Source: an uncultured Pelagibacteraceae bacterium
GTDB lineage: Bacteria > Pseudomonadota > Alphaproteobacteria > Pelagibacterales > Pelagibacteraceae
NCBI GenBank assembly: GCA_902603555.1
Contig: CACKVD010000001.1
Span: 43,785-107,784, forward strand
DNA: 64,000 nt
Direction: 5' to 3'
Shown here in pieces: positions 26,258 through 36,078 of this stretch. The translations under genes were made by a program, and so were the position numbers. The notes beneath the pieces were generated by a model, which made no database searches, was not told the DNA's origin, and saw only the letters and a list, made by a program, of their open reading frames with translations. How positions within the stretch are numbered: position 1 is the first letter of the stretch; the number at the start of each line of letters is the position of its first letter.

Positions 26258-27709
26258 TTATTTTCTAGACGATATTGCCAGATGAATAACAGCACCTAAT
26301 GATGCTCCAATTATCCAAGCATATCCCCCACCACCACCAAGGTTAGCGAAGAAATCATCCATTCCTAAAAATAAGATGTTTGGCCATACAGTACCAACAG
26401 CAATGTAACCTGAGAGTACCCAAGCTAACATACCTTTACCGTTAAAACCACCATTGTAGTGATACTTACCACTAGGCGAGTCACTAAACAAATCATCAAC
26501 ATCTAATCTTTGTTTTTTGATTATATAGTAATCAGTAATCATTATACCAAACACAGGAGCTAAAATTGCACCTAAAGTGTTTACAAATGGAAATAGTCCC
26601 ATTTGAGTAATAACTGCAACCCACATACCACCAATAACAAATCCAAAACCAGCAGTTATTAAACCACCAGTTCTAAAATTGATTTTACTTGGCATCAAAT
26701 TTGCAAGGTCATAAGCAGGAGGTATAAAGTTAGCAACCATATTAATACCAACTGTAGCTGCAAAGAATGCAAATGCTGCAACAATAGTTAATACAATATT
26801 ATCTACTTTAGCTACCATATCTGTTGGATTTGCAACATACTCTCCAAAGATAGCGATTGTTCCACCAGTAATCATTAAAGTAATGAATGAGAAGAAAATT
26901 ACGTTTCCTACTAATCCCCATAGGTTACCTTTTTTCATTTCGTCTTCATTTTTAACAAATCTAGCAAAGTCACCGAAGTTGATTACTACAGCAGCAAAGT
27001 ATCCTACCATAATTGAAAATACTGCTAAGAAAGCACCAAATGAACCTAAACCTTCAAATCCACCTGATCTTGTTCCTCCAGAAAATATTTCACCAACTTC
27101 TGATAAAAGACCTCCACCAGCTTTGAACCAAATTACTATCATTAATAAAACCATCACTACATAAACTGCAGGTCCCGCAAAGTTTAAAAATCTTTTTACA
27201 AGATCTACACCTTGCCAGAATAGGTAAACTTGGAATGCTGATACAAAAATAAATGACACCCACATTACTCCTGTCATTCCTAAGAACATTTCAGTACCTG
27301 GATTACCAGTAATACCTGTAATTAGAAGTGCTACAGCAGTTGATGCCGCATATGTTTGTGCTCCATACCAGAACATGGCCACAAGCCCTCTTGCCATAGC
27401 AGGAAAGTTTGCACCAAATACACCCATACTTACTCGGGCGAATACTGGGTAAGGAATTCCATGTTTAACACTTGGTTTTCCAGATAAATTAACAAGCCAC
27501 ATTATAAAAAAGCCAGCAAGTATTAGTGCTGCAAATACTGCCCAACCATTTAATCCTGAAGCTAAGAATAATGATGCTGCTAAAGTATATCCAAATAAAC
27601 TTTGAACATCATTTGCCCATACGTTGAAAATTTCGAACCATCCCCAATTTTTTTTATTTGATGGAGTTGGCGCTAAATCTGCATTGTAGAGCGATTTTGA
27701 TCTACTCAT
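26258..27709 (-). CDS. NCS1-family nucleobase/allantoin/hydantoin permease
   Basis: The 483-residue protein has about 12 membrane helices. It begins with the NCS1-type DLAPTPSNKKNWGWFEIFNVWANDV region (Pro/Asn/Trp-rich) near 10-35, and contains FGDFARFVKNEDE near 245-257. The family imports cytosine, uracil, allantoin or hydantoins with Na+ or H+. Convergence with puuE-alc-allA makes allantoin or a related purine product the likely substrate. The start has an AGAGGAG ribosome-binding site. Confidence 0.85.
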   Translation of the reverse strand: MSRSKSLYNADLAPTPSNKKNWGWFEIFNVWANDVQSLFGYTLAASLFLASGLNGWAVFAALILAGFFIMWLVNLSGKPSVKHGIPYPVFARVSMGVFGANFPAMARGLVAMFWYGAQTYAASTAVALLITGITGNPGTEMFLGMTGVMWVSFIFVSAFQVYLFWQGVDLVKRFLNFAGPAVYVVMVLLMIVIWFKAGGGLLSEVGEIFSGGTRSGGFEGLGSFGAFLAVFSIMVGYFAAVVINFGDFARFVKNEDEMKKGNLWGLVGNVIFFSFITLMITGGTIAIFGEYVANPTDMVAKVDNIVLTIVAAFAFFAATVGINMVANFIPPAYDLANLMPSKINFRTGGLITAGFGFVIGGMWVAVITQMGLFPFVNTLGAILAPVFGIMITDYYIIKKQRLDVDDLFSDSPSGKYHYNGGFNGKGMLAWVLSGYIAVGTVWPNILFLGMDDFFANLGGGGGYAWIIGASLGAVIHLAISSRK

Positions 27710-27899
27710 ATTTACTCCTCTGTGTATTAGCGTTATAACTAGTTAATTTTTCGCAACGTTATTTATTTTAAGCCTAATGATTTCTATACTAAATACAAAC
27801 AAATGATTTTTTTTTGATAGGTTTTAAGTATTGACTATCAATGATTAATTAATGTCAGCCTAAAATGAACACTTCTTACAGATATATATCTATAAATAA
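27710..27899. promoter_or_regulatory. Longest intergenic gap; leader of the permease gene with a small inverted repeat
   Basis: This 190-base AT-rich gap lies upstream of the NCS1 permease and downstream of the aldehyde dehydrogenase, both on the minus strand, so it should hold the permease promoter. A 13-base inverted repeat (ATTGA-CTA-TCAAT, 27830-27842) could be an operator. I see no confident -10/-35 pair, no terminator and no coding sequence. Confidence 0.25.
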
Positions 27900-29336
27900 C
27901 TAGTTATTCCAGCCACCTACTGATTTGACTTCTAAAAATTCTTCAAGCCCATGTTCTCCAGCTTCTCTACCAATACCAGAGTGTTTAAAACCACCAAATG
28001 GAGCATCAACTGCAATACCTGCGCCATTAACATCTACCATTCCAGATCTGAGTTTTCTTGCAACTCTCTTAACTTTTTCTTTATCTTGAGTTTGAATATA
28101 GTTTGTTAATCCATACGGAGTATCGTTAGCTATTTGGATTGCTTCCTCCTCAGTTTCAAAAGGCATAACTGATAACACAGGTCCAAAAATTTCTGTTCTA
28201 GCAATATCCATATCATTATTAACATCTACAAAAACTGTTGGTTTGACAAAGTACCCTTTTTCTAAGCCCTCAGGTTTTCCAGGTCCTCCTGCAACAAGTT
28301 TAGCACCTTCATCTATCCCTTTTTTGATTAAAGTTTGTATTTTATTATATTGATTTTCAGAAATAACTGGTCCTATATGCTCTCCTTCTTTTTTGGGATC
28401 ACCTACCTCAAAACTTTCAGTATATTTTTTCAATCTCTTAACAGCCTCATCATACATTGATTTTTCAACGAGCATTCTTGTTGGTGCATTACATGATTGA
28501 CCTGAATTTCTAAAACATCTTAAAGCACCTCTTTCAATTGCATCTGGATCAGCATCTTTAAAAATAATATTCGCACCTTTCCCACCTAGTTCTAAGCTAA
28601 CTCTTTTAAAGTCTTTGGCTGCATTTTGTGAAATTAAAGCTCCAGCTCTAGTTGAACCAGTAAATGAAATCATATTTATATCTGGATGACTAGTAAGCGC
28701 ATCTCCAGTTGTTGCTCCATCTCCATTTACTAAATTAAATACTCCAGGAGGAAATTTCGTATCATCTATAAGTTCTGCTAAAATCATTGATGATAGGGGC
28801 GCAAGTTCAGATGGTTTTAAAACCATCGTACAACCCGCCGCTAATGCTGGCATTACTTTTAAACAAACTTGATTCATTGGCCAGTTCCACGGAGTAATTA
28901 ATGCACAAACTCCTTTAGGTTCATAAATTAATCTTTGATTAGGAGCATGCTCTCCTAGGGGTTTTTCAAATTCAAAATTTTTTAGATACCTTATAAAAGA
29001 TTTTAAATGAGCAGCTCCAGTGCCTGCTTGTAATTTTGTTGCAAAATCTTTTGGGGCACCCATTTCTGTAGTAATTGCGTCTGCAATATCAGCCCATCTT
29101 TTTTTATAATTTTCATAAAGTTTTTCTAACAGCTTTATTCTTTCATCTTTTGTTGAAAATGACCAAGAGCTATATGCTTTTTTTGCTGAAATAACAGCAA
29201 GATCAACATCCTCTTTGTTTCCAAGAGATATAATTGCACAATTTTCTTCTGTTGCTGGATTAATTACTTTAATTTCTTCTTTGCTTTTTGGTGCAACCCA
29301 TTTTCCATCAATATAAAAATTTTTTTTATTATCCAT
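27900..29336 (-). CDS. NAD(P)-dependent aldehyde dehydrogenase
   Basis: The 478-residue ALDH superfamily protein has the nucleophile Cys in NSGQSCNAPTRM near 280-291, the general base Glu in VSLELGGKGANI near 246-257 and the coenzyme segment ITPWNWPMNQV near 137-147. It oxidises an aldehyde to the acid. The gene lies 20 bases downstream of the agmatinase-family gene, so a guanidino- or amino-aldehyde from arginine or agmatine breakdown is plausible. The exact substrate is not readable. Confidence 0.85.
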   Translation of the reverse strand: MDNKKNFYIDGKWVAPKSKEEIKVINPATEENCAIISLGNKEDVDLAVISAKKAYSSWSFSTKDERIKLLEKLYENYKKRWADIADAITTEMGAPKDFATKLQAGTGAAHLKSFIRYLKNFEFEKPLGEHAPNQRLIYEPKGVCALITPWNWPMNQVCLKVMPALAAGCTMVLKPSELAPLSSMILAELIDDTKFPPGVFNLVNGDGATTGDALTSHPDINMISFTGSTRAGALISQNAAKDFKRVSLELGGKGANIIFKDADPDAIERGALRCFRNSGQSCNAPTRMLVEKSMYDEAVKRLKKYTESFEVGDPKKEGEHIGPVISENQYNKIQTLIKKGIDEGAKLVAGGPGKPEGLEKGYFVKPTVFVDVNNDMDIARTEIFGPVLSVMPFETEEEAIQIANDTPYGLTNYIQTQDKEKVKRVARKLRSGMVDVNGAGIAVDAPFGGFKHSGIGREAGEHGLEEFLEVKSVGGWNN

Positions 29337-29356
29337 TAGGTACTCCTAACCTTTCT

Positions 29357-30316
29357 TTATTTTTTTGCAAACAAATTAGTCAATTCATAAACAATTGTGG
29401 CTGCAGCAAGAGAGGTAACTTCTGCATGGTCGTATGCTGGAGAAACTTCAACTACATCCGCAGATATAAGGTTTAGACCTGACAAACCTCTTATAACATT
29501 TACCATTTCCCTAGTTGTCATTCCTGCTATCTCAGGAGTGCCTGTTCCAGGTGCAAAGGCAGGGTCTAAAACGTCTATATCAATAGATAAATATAAAGGA
29601 TTGTTACCTACTCTTTTTTTAATTCTTTCTGCAATTTTATCTGTGCCTTGTGTTTGAAACTCATCACAATGAATTATTTTAAACCCAAAGCTTTCATCGT
29701 TTTTGATATCATCCCTACTATACAAAGGTCCTCTTATCCCTACGTGCATTGAAGCATCATCTAAAAATAAGTTTTCTTCTCTTGCTCTTCTAAAAGGAGT
29801 TCCATGAGTGTATGGTGCACCAAAATAGGTATCCCATGTATCTAAATGTGCATCAAAATGAACTAATGCTACAGGTCCATTATTAATTTTATTGATTGCC
29901 TTTAATAAAGGAAATGCGATTGTATGATCCCCTCCTAAACTTATAATTCCGCCAACTTTATTTAATAATTCTTCTGCACCAACTTCAATTTGTTTGATTG
30001 CTTCTTCAATATTAAAGGGATTACAAGTTATATCTCCTGCATCTGCAACTTGTTGTACTTTAAAAGGCTCAACGTCATAACTTGGGTGGTAATTTGTTCT
30101 TAAATGCCTTGAAGCTTGTCTTATACTTTGAGGTCCAAATCTAGCACCTGGTCTATAACTTGTACCAGCGTCAAATGGAATTCCAACAATTGCAACATCA
30201 CAACTTTCAACATCTCTTAGCTCTGGCAATCTTGCAAATGTTGAAGGGCCAGCAAACCGTGGCACTTTAGTTCCACTAACAGGTTGGATTGGATCTTTAT
30301 TTCTTTTTTTTTTCAC
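29357..30316 (-). CDS. speB: Agmatinase/guanidinobutyrase-family ureohydrolase
   Basis: The 319-residue arginase-fold enzyme has the two-Mn motifs GGDHTI near 131-136, DAHLDTWD near 155-162 and SIDIDVLDPAFAPGTGTPE near 244-262. It hydrolyses a guanidino group to release urea. Agmatine, 4-guanidinobutyrate and 3-guanidinopropionate are the usual substrates; guanidine is known in one subgroup. Pairing with an aldehyde dehydrogenase fits guanidinobutyrate, but the substrate is inference. The symbol speB is used for the family. Confidence 0.82.
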   Translation of the reverse strand: MKKKRNKDPIQPVSGTKVPRFAGPSTFARLPELRDVESCDVAIVGIPFDAGTSYRPGARFGPQSIRQASRHLRTNYHPSYDVEPFKVQQVADAGDITCNPFNIEEAIKQIEVGAEELLNKVGGIISLGGDHTIAFPLLKAINKINNGPVALVHFDAHLDTWDTYFGAPYTHGTPFRRAREENLFLDDASMHVGIRGPLYSRDDIKNDESFGFKIIHCDEFQTQGTDKIAERIKKRVGNNPLYLSIDIDVLDPAFAPGTGTPEIAGMTTREMVNVIRGLSGLNLISADVVEVSPAYDHAEVTSLAAATIVYELTNLFAKK

Positions 30317-30369
30317 AGTAAAATTGTATCACATTCTTTTAAATTGGAATATCTTCTAAATAAAAATTT

Positions 30370-31092
30370 ATGAGCATAATAAGAATAATTATATTATCTT
30401 TGTTTATCTTTACACAATCTCAAGCTGATACAATTTATAATCTAATTAAAATTCCAAATCTCGAAATTTATAAAATAAACAATTTTAATAAACTAAGATA
30501 TCTTTATGCTAAACAGCCTTTCACAATTGGAGTAGACAATAATATTAATTGTTTTAGTTCGGAAAAAAAAGTTTTGGATGAAAAATATAAAATAATTCAA
30601 AAAAATTTGGAAAGATATAATCAAAAATTTTTAAAAAAAATTAATCTTAAATATATTGTTCTTTGTGAAGATTTATCTATTTCTAATATAAATACTGCTG
30701 GAATACCGGATAATGTAATGAAAACTTTAATCCTAGATATAAAATTTAATGAAAAATATTTTGAAAGAGTAATTCACCATGAAGTATTTCATATAATAAA
30801 TGATAGTTTCAAAGAAATATTTGATGAAAAAGTATGGTCTGAGTTTAATGTTAAAAATTTTAAATATGCGGAATGCTCTACTTGTACTGATAAAATAGGA
30901 TTGGATACTTATAAAAAAACAGAGGGTTTTTTTACAGAATATTCTAGATCAACAGCTTCAGAAGATATGGCTGAAGTATTTTCACATTTAATGATTGGTT
31001 CAAGCTCTAATAATAGTGATCAAATTTTAAAAAAAAAAATACAATTCATAAAAAATAATTTATTAAAGATTGATAAAAATTTTATTCTATGA
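30370..31092 (+). CDS. Secreted putative zinc metallopeptidase (HExxH)
   Basis: The 240-residue protein starts with a signal peptide (MSIIRIIILSLFIFTQSQA). A zinc-type HHEVFHIIND lies near residues 137-146 with HEVFH as the HExxH core, and a later ASEDMAEVFSHLM near 197-209 supplies a candidate third Glu or His ligand. I do not recognise a named family; putative zinc-binding metallopeptidases of this size exist in proteobacteria. It overlaps the cyclophilin gene by 4 bases, suggesting a shared periplasmic protein-handling transcript. Confidence 0.65.
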   Translation: MSIIRIIILSLFIFTQSQADTIYNLIKIPNLEIYKINNFNKLRYLYAKQPFTIGVDNNINCFSSEKKVLDEKYKIIQKNLERYNQKFLKKINLKYIVLCEDLSISNINTAGIPDNVMKTLILDIKFNEKYFERVIHHEVFHIINDSFKEIFDEKVWSEFNVKNFKYAECSTCTDKIGLDTYKKTEGFFTEYSRSTASEDMAEVFSHLMIGSSSNNSDQILKKKIQFIKNNLLKIDKNFIL

Positions 31093-31736
31093 TTGAAAAA
31101 ATTAAAGCTTCTAAATCTGAAAAGATCATCTTTATTTTTTTAATTGTTTTGGGTTTATTTTCTTTTGGTTCTTTTTTTTTAATAAAAGATAAGTGTTTAT
31201 TTGTTAAAGATTATGATCCTTATAAAATTAAATTTGATAAACCAAAAAATATTGCAGTATTAAATGCTCCTTGTGGAAATGTTATTATCGAACTTTATCC
31301 TGAAATTTCTCCAAATGGAGTAAAAAGATTCATAACTTTGGTAAAATCTAAAGCTTATGATGATGTTGCTTTTCATAGAGTAATCAAAGATACACTTGTT
31401 CAAGCTGGAGATTTAGAGTTTGGTAAAAAGGGGAATATAGATTATGGAAAAATTGGAACAGGCAAATCAGGACTAGGAACTATTAATTCTGAAGTAGATA
31501 ATCCATTTAATTTTGAAAAAGGTAGTGTTGCCTTAGCAAGAACTCAAAAATATAATACTGAAGATAGTCAATTTTTTATTGTACTGAGAGATGAACCTTT
31601 ATATGAAACTGAATATACTCCAATTGGAAAAGTTATTTACGGTTTAAAAGCTTTAGAAAAAATTAAATATCTTGATAAATCCCAATATGTATTAAGGCCT
31701 GACTATATAAATTCAATTAGGATGTTAATTAACTAA
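31089..31736 (+). CDS. Membrane-anchored cyclophilin-type peptidyl-prolyl isomerase
   Basis: The 215-residue protein has one N-terminal membrane helix at about 14-33 (IIFIFLIVLGLFSFGSFFLI) and a periplasmic cyclophilin domain at about 52-210. Motifs are ITLVKSKAYDDVAFHRVIKD near 79-98 and ARTQKYNTEDSQFFIVL near 149-165. It catalyses prolyl isomerisation during folding of exported proteins. The 3' end overlaps the convergent beta-oxidation gene by 12 bases, a sign of genome compaction. Confidence 0.85.
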   Translation: MIEKIKASKSEKIIFIFLIVLGLFSFGSFFLIKDKCLFVKDYDPYKIKFDKPKNIAVLNAPCGNVIIELYPEISPNGVKRFITLVKSKAYDDVAFHRVIKDTLVQAGDLEFGKKGNIDYGKIGTGKSGLGTINSEVDNPFNFEKGSVALARTQKYNTEDSQFFIVLRDEPLYETEYTPIGKVIYGLKALEKIKYLDKSQYVLRPDYINSIRMLIN

Positions 31737-33947
31737 AGGTTTACCAGTAGCTAAAGTATGCTTTATTCTATCTTGAGTTTTTTGAGTTTCAATTAATCTC
31801 ATAAAAGCATCAAGTTCTAATTTAAATAAATCATCTTCTGATAAAGTTTTATCAATTGTGGTATCTCCTCCACTTAAAACATGCGCTAATTCTTTTGCAA
31901 CTTCGACACCATGATCTAAAATAACTTTATCATTATAAAGTTTATCTAAAATTTTATCCATTTCCCCTCTTACAGCTTTTCCTGGAAGCTTAAATTCAAG
32001 TTCACTTGGTGATTTAAAATCTTTATTATCTGTAATAATTTTTTTGGAAACTTCTAATAAACTATTTCTATTCATTATTTTTTTATCAGAAGGTCTCAAA
32101 TATTTCATTGGTTCCGCTTCAATCGGTGAGGTAGCTGTTTTACCATATCCAATTATATCAAAGACTTTTAAAGGTGCGTAATTTGGATCTTTCTTTGCCT
32201 CATCAGTATCAAGCCATCTTGCTAACATTTCTTTACATCCACCCCCTGCTGGAATTAAACCCACAATAGTTTCTACTAGTCCAACAACAATATTTGTATG
32301 GGATGCAACAAAATTACTTTGTACCATTACTTCAAATCCACCACCTAAAGTTAATCCTGATGGAGCTGAAACTACTGGATATTTTGAATATTTTAAATGC
32401 TTACAAGTTTCTTGAAAATATTTAATAAATTTTTCAATCGATTTAAAATCTTTTTTGTCTGCAAATTTCATTGTGTAAGTTAAGTTCACACCTGCAGAAA
32501 ATTGCATACTTTCATTTATAATTATTAGTGGTTTGTCTGTTGCTTTTTTTAAAGCATCCATTGAGTAATAGTCTAGAGCGTTAGCTTTGGTGGTAAACTC
32601 AACAATATTATAATCATTAAATCTATAGATTTTTGCAGAGTCGTTTCCATCTAAACTTGATGCTGTTTTTTTAACTTTTCCTAAAGTTTCTATGTTTGTA
32701 TATTTTTGTCTCTCACCATAAAAATCTTCATTTTTAGTTTTTGATAAATTTTCTAAAAAATTATTACCAGCAAAGTCATCAACTCTATTAAAAAAATCTT
32801 TTACACCTATTTCTTCAAGCATCTCAAAAGGGCCTTTTGCCCAATTAAAACCTAGTCTCATTGCTTCATCAATATCATTAAATTCTTTTGTAATACCCGG
32901 AACTAATGAGGAAGCATATTTAATTATTTTAGATAAAACTGACCAAGCATATTCACCATACTTATCTTTTCTATTGATTAATGTCTTTAGATCTACTTTA
33001 TCTGATTTAACATCGATCTTTTTACTAGAAGAATAATCTCCAGATTCAAGGTTGATAGCTTCCATTACTTTAGTGGCTCCAGTTTTATTCATTCGATAAA
33101 ATCCACCTTTACCTTTTCTTCCTGTATAGCCAGTCTCAATTAATTTTTTTACTAATGGAATTTCTTTTGCAACTTCATGAAACTCATCCGTCTCTGGTAA
33201 TTCTTTAATAAAACTTTTCAATACATCAGCCATTAAATCGATACCAATTAAATCATATAGTCCAAACACACCTGTTTTAGGAATACCCATCGGTCTTCCA
33301 AATATTGCGTCTGCTTCTTCAACAGAAAGTTTCATCTTAAAAGCTTCTGTCATAGCAACTTGCATTGCATAAACACCAACTCTGTTTCCTAAAAAACCTG
33401 GAGTATCGTTACAAACTATTGCACCCTTGCCTAATTCTACTTCACAAAATTCTTTTAATTGATTTATCTTATTAAGATCATTGTTTTCATTTTTAACAAT
33501 CTCAAGCAGGCCCATATATCTGACAGGGTTAAAAAAATGCGTAATACAAAAATCTTTTTTTTCTATATCTGTTAAATGTTCAGATAAAACTTTAATTGGA
33601 ATTGATGATGTATTTGATGAGACTATTGCTCCATCTTTTCTTGCTTTAAATATTTTTTCATAAATTTGATGTTTAATATCAATTCTTTCAACTACTGCCT
33701 CAACAATCCAATCGGCATCTTTTACGACATCAAAATTATCTGAAATATTTCCAACTTTAATATTATTAATTTTTGATTTATCAATCAATAGAGGTGGCCT
33801 TGACTTATGGATTCTTTCTCTAGCTTTTTCGCTAATCTCTGTTTTTAAATCAAGTAGAGTAACAGGCACATTAGCATTGCACAGGTGAGCTGCAATACCA
33901 CTGCCCATTGTTCCTGAACCAATCACAACTACGTTCTTAATCTTCAT
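31725..33947 (-). CDS. Bifunctional 3-hydroxyacyl-CoA dehydrogenase / enoyl-CoA hydratase (FadN-like order)
   Basis: The 740-residue protein has a 3-hydroxyacyl-CoA dehydrogenase half first (VIGSGTMGSGIAAHLC near 8-23, HFFNPVRYM near 137-145) and a crotonase half after about residue 430. Both crotonase catalytic Glu appear, in LGGGFEVMV near 547 and VGLVETIVGLIPAGGG near 562-577. This is the order of FadN rather than E. coli FadB. It hydrates and oxidises acyl-CoA intermediates. It lies 14 bases downstream of potC, so it may share the transporter operon. A separate thiolase is not present here. Confidence 0.88.
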   Translation of the reverse strand: MKIKNVVVIGSGTMGSGIAAHLCNANVPVTLLDLKTEISEKARERIHKSRPPLLIDKSKINNIKVGNISDNFDVVKDADWIVEAVVERIDIKHQIYEKIFKARKDGAIVSSNTSSIPIKVLSEHLTDIEKKDFCITHFFNPVRYMGLLEIVKNENNDLNKINQLKEFCEVELGKGAIVCNDTPGFLGNRVGVYAMQVAMTEAFKMKLSVEEADAIFGRPMGIPKTGVFGLYDLIGIDLMADVLKSFIKELPETDEFHEVAKEIPLVKKLIETGYTGRKGKGGFYRMNKTGATKVMEAINLESGDYSSSKKIDVKSDKVDLKTLINRKDKYGEYAWSVLSKIIKYASSLVPGITKEFNDIDEAMRLGFNWAKGPFEMLEEIGVKDFFNRVDDFAGNNFLENLSKTKNEDFYGERQKYTNIETLGKVKKTASSLDGNDSAKIYRFNDYNIVEFTTKANALDYYSMDALKKATDKPLIIINESMQFSAGVNLTYTMKFADKKDFKSIEKFIKYFQETCKHLKYSKYPVVSAPSGLTLGGGFEVMVQSNFVASHTNIVVGLVETIVGLIPAGGGCKEMLARWLDTDEAKKDPNYAPLKVFDIIGYGKTATSPIEAEPMKYLRPSDKKIMNRNSLLEVSKKIITDNKDFKSPSELEFKLPGKAVRGEMDKILDKLYNDKVILDHGVEVAKELAHVLSGGDTTIDKTLSEDDLFKLELDAFMRLIETQKTQDRIKHTLATGKPLVN

Positions 33948-33961
33948 GAGATATTTTTTTA

Positions 33962-34816
33962 CTATCGGTTTATTCCTCTAAGTCTCTCAGATCTTCTTCT
34001 TAAGAGTTCAGCTGTAACTAATATTAATGTAGACAAAATAATTAAACAAGTTGCAACTGCAAGAATAGTTGGACTTAACTGTTCTCTTAAACCCGTCCAC
34101 ATCTGAATTGGGATAGTTGTATTTTCAAGACCAGCTAAAAATAAGACAACCACAACTTCATCAAATGATGTTACAAATGCAAATAATCCACCAGAAATAA
34201 CACCAGGTAATATTAACGGTAATGTAATTTTCATAAAAGTATTTACTGGATTACTTCCAAGGCTTGCTGCAGCTCTTGTTACACTGTGATCAAACCCAGA
34301 TAAAGTAGCTGTAACAGTAATTACAACAAATGGTGTTCCCAAAATAATATGTGCAAGAACTATTCCTGTATGTGTAGCTGCTAAACCAGCTTTTGCCATA
34401 AAGAAAAATATTGCTACTCCTGAAATAATTAAAGGTACAATCATTGGAGAAATCAATACTGCCATGATGATACCCTTGTAAGGCATATGTCTGCTGCTTA
34501 ATCCTAATGCGGCAACAGTTCCAAGTAATACAGATCCTATTGTTGCAAAGATTGCAATTATAAAACTATTTTTAGCTGCTAGACCCCATGGGTTTTTTGT
34601 TCCATAAATCATATCTTTATACCATCTCAATGAAAAAGCATCTGGATCTAAACTCTTCATTCCATCAGAAAAACTTAAAAACTCTTCTGCGTTAAAAGAT
34701 AATGGAAATATTACAAATAATGGTGCAATTAAAAAAAAGAAAACTGCCCCACAGATAGTCAAATAAAAATAGTGCCAAATTCTATAATGTAATTCTGTAT
34801 GTTTTGGTAAAGCCAT
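33962..34816 (-). CDS. potC: Spermidine/putrescine-type ABC permease PotC
   Basis: The 284-residue protein has about six membrane helices and the ABC permease EAA motif AASLGSNPVNTFMKITLPL near 182-200. It pairs with the PotB-like permease encoded 5 bases upstream. The Pot class imports polyamines, but close relatives in alphaproteobacteria carry other amines and amino-acid derivatives, so the ligand should not be read from the family name. Confidence 0.85.
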   Translation of the reverse strand: MALPKHTELHYRIWHYFYLTICGAVFFFLIAPLFVIFPLSFNAEEFLSFSDGMKSLDPDAFSLRWYKDMIYGTKNPWGLAAKNSFIIAIFATIGSVLLGTVAALGLSSRHMPYKGIIMAVLISPMIVPLIISGVAIFFFMAKAGLAATHTGIVLAHIILGTPFVVITVTATLSGFDHSVTRAAASLGSNPVNTFMKITLPLILPGVISGGLFAFVTSFDEVVVVLFLAGLENTTIPIQMWTGLREQLSPTILAVATCLIILSTLILVTAELLRRRSERLRGINR

Positions 34817-34821
34817 TATAT

Positions 34822-36075
34822 CTATCCTAATTTAATATTATCTATTCCAACTATTTTATTATAGAGCCAATAAATTACTAAAACTCCACTCAGCAACATT
34901 AAACCCATTGCTGATGCAAAGCTCCAATCAAGTGTACTTTTCATGTGAAAAGCGATTTGATTACTTATTAATGTGCCAGATGCACCTCCAACTAAGGCAG
35001 GAGTAATATAATAACCAATTGCTAATATGAAACACAACAAACATCCTGCTCCGATACCAGGGATGGTTAATGGAAAATAAACTTTCCAAAAAGCTACTAT
35101 TGGTGTTCCACCTAAAGATTTTCCAGCTCTCATTAAGCTTGGTGAAATAGTTTTCATTACACTATAGAGAGGCAAAACCATAAAAGGGAGTAAAATCTGT
35201 GTCATTGCTACATATGTTCCAGTTTTATTATACATCATCTCAGGCCTTGCATCGTCAGCAACCAAACCTATTCCAACAAAAAAATCATTAACGACTCCTT
35301 GTTGTTGCAACAAAATCATCCAACTAGCAGTTCTTACAAGTAATGATGTCCAAAACGGAAGCAGGACGCAAATCATTAGTAAGTTACTGTACTTCATGGG
35401 TAGAGTAGCTAACAAATGAGCTATTGGATATGCCATCAAAAAACAAAACAGTGTAACGAAGAATGCTATTTCCAAAGTTCTAAGCCACAAGATTCTGTGA
35501 ATTCTTCTATCTTCTTCAACGCTTACTATTTCTCCACTTTCATTTTTATACATATCCATACCTTTTAGATATTTCTGACCTGTAATAGCAGGAGCTCTTC
35601 GTTTAATTGCTTTCCAATATTCAACATCTGCCCATCTTTTGTGAACAGCCATTATTTGTTCTTTGTAATTTCCCTCTTCAAAATTTTTTGATTTTCTTCT
35701 TAATTTTTTAATAATACTTTTGAAACCATTTTTTGTGTAATTAAGCTGTGTCGATAGTTTACCTTCACGTTTTTCATCTACCAACTTTCTAAAATCTAGA
35801 TAAAAAGCTTCAAAAACTTCTTCCTCTGGTAATTCTTTTCCATCCCACTCTTCCATTGCTTTAAATGTTTTGGGAAGCATTTCAGTTACCATTTTATCAT
35901 CAACACTTCTCAGAAGCATGTCACCAATAGGAAACACATAGGTGATAATTAAAAATAATAGTAATGGGGCAACTAGTAAGAAAGCTTTTATCTTATTTCT
36001 TCTCTCAGCTTTCTTTAGACTTACCTCTAAAGGAATTCCATCAGTTGTTAAAATTTGTTTTGTTTCTGAGCTCAT
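34822..36075 (-). CDS. potB: Spermidine/putrescine-type ABC permease PotB with a large insertion
   Basis: The 417-residue protein is longer than usual PotB (about 280). After the first helix (residues about 30-52) comes a hydrophilic, charged insert of about 140 residues rich in Lys/Glu, then the remaining helices with the EAA motif GKSLGGTPIVAFWKVYFPL near 325-343. The start ATG lies 3 bases after the T-tract of a terminator-like hairpin and has no visible Shine-Dalgarno. It forms an importer with PotA, PotC and PotD. Confidence 0.82.
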   Translation of the reverse strand: MSSETKQILTTDGIPLEVSLKKAERRNKIKAFLLVAPLLLFLIITYVFPIGDMLLRSVDDKMVTEMLPKTFKAMEEWDGKELPEEEVFEAFYLDFRKLVDEKREGKLSTQLNYTKNGFKSIIKKLRRKSKNFEEGNYKEQIMAVHKRWADVEYWKAIKRRAPAITGQKYLKGMDMYKNESGEIVSVEEDRRIHRILWLRTLEIAFFVTLFCFLMAYPIAHLLATLPMKYSNLLMICVLLPFWTSLLVRTASWMILLQQQGVVNDFFVGIGLVADDARPEMMYNKTGTYVAMTQILLPFMVLPLYSVMKTISPSLMRAGKSLGGTPIVAFWKVYFPLTIPGIGAGCLLCFILAIGYYITPALVGGASGTLISNQIAFHMKSTLDWSFASAMGLMLLSGVLVIYWLYNKIVGIDNIKLG

Positions 36076-36078
36076 AAT

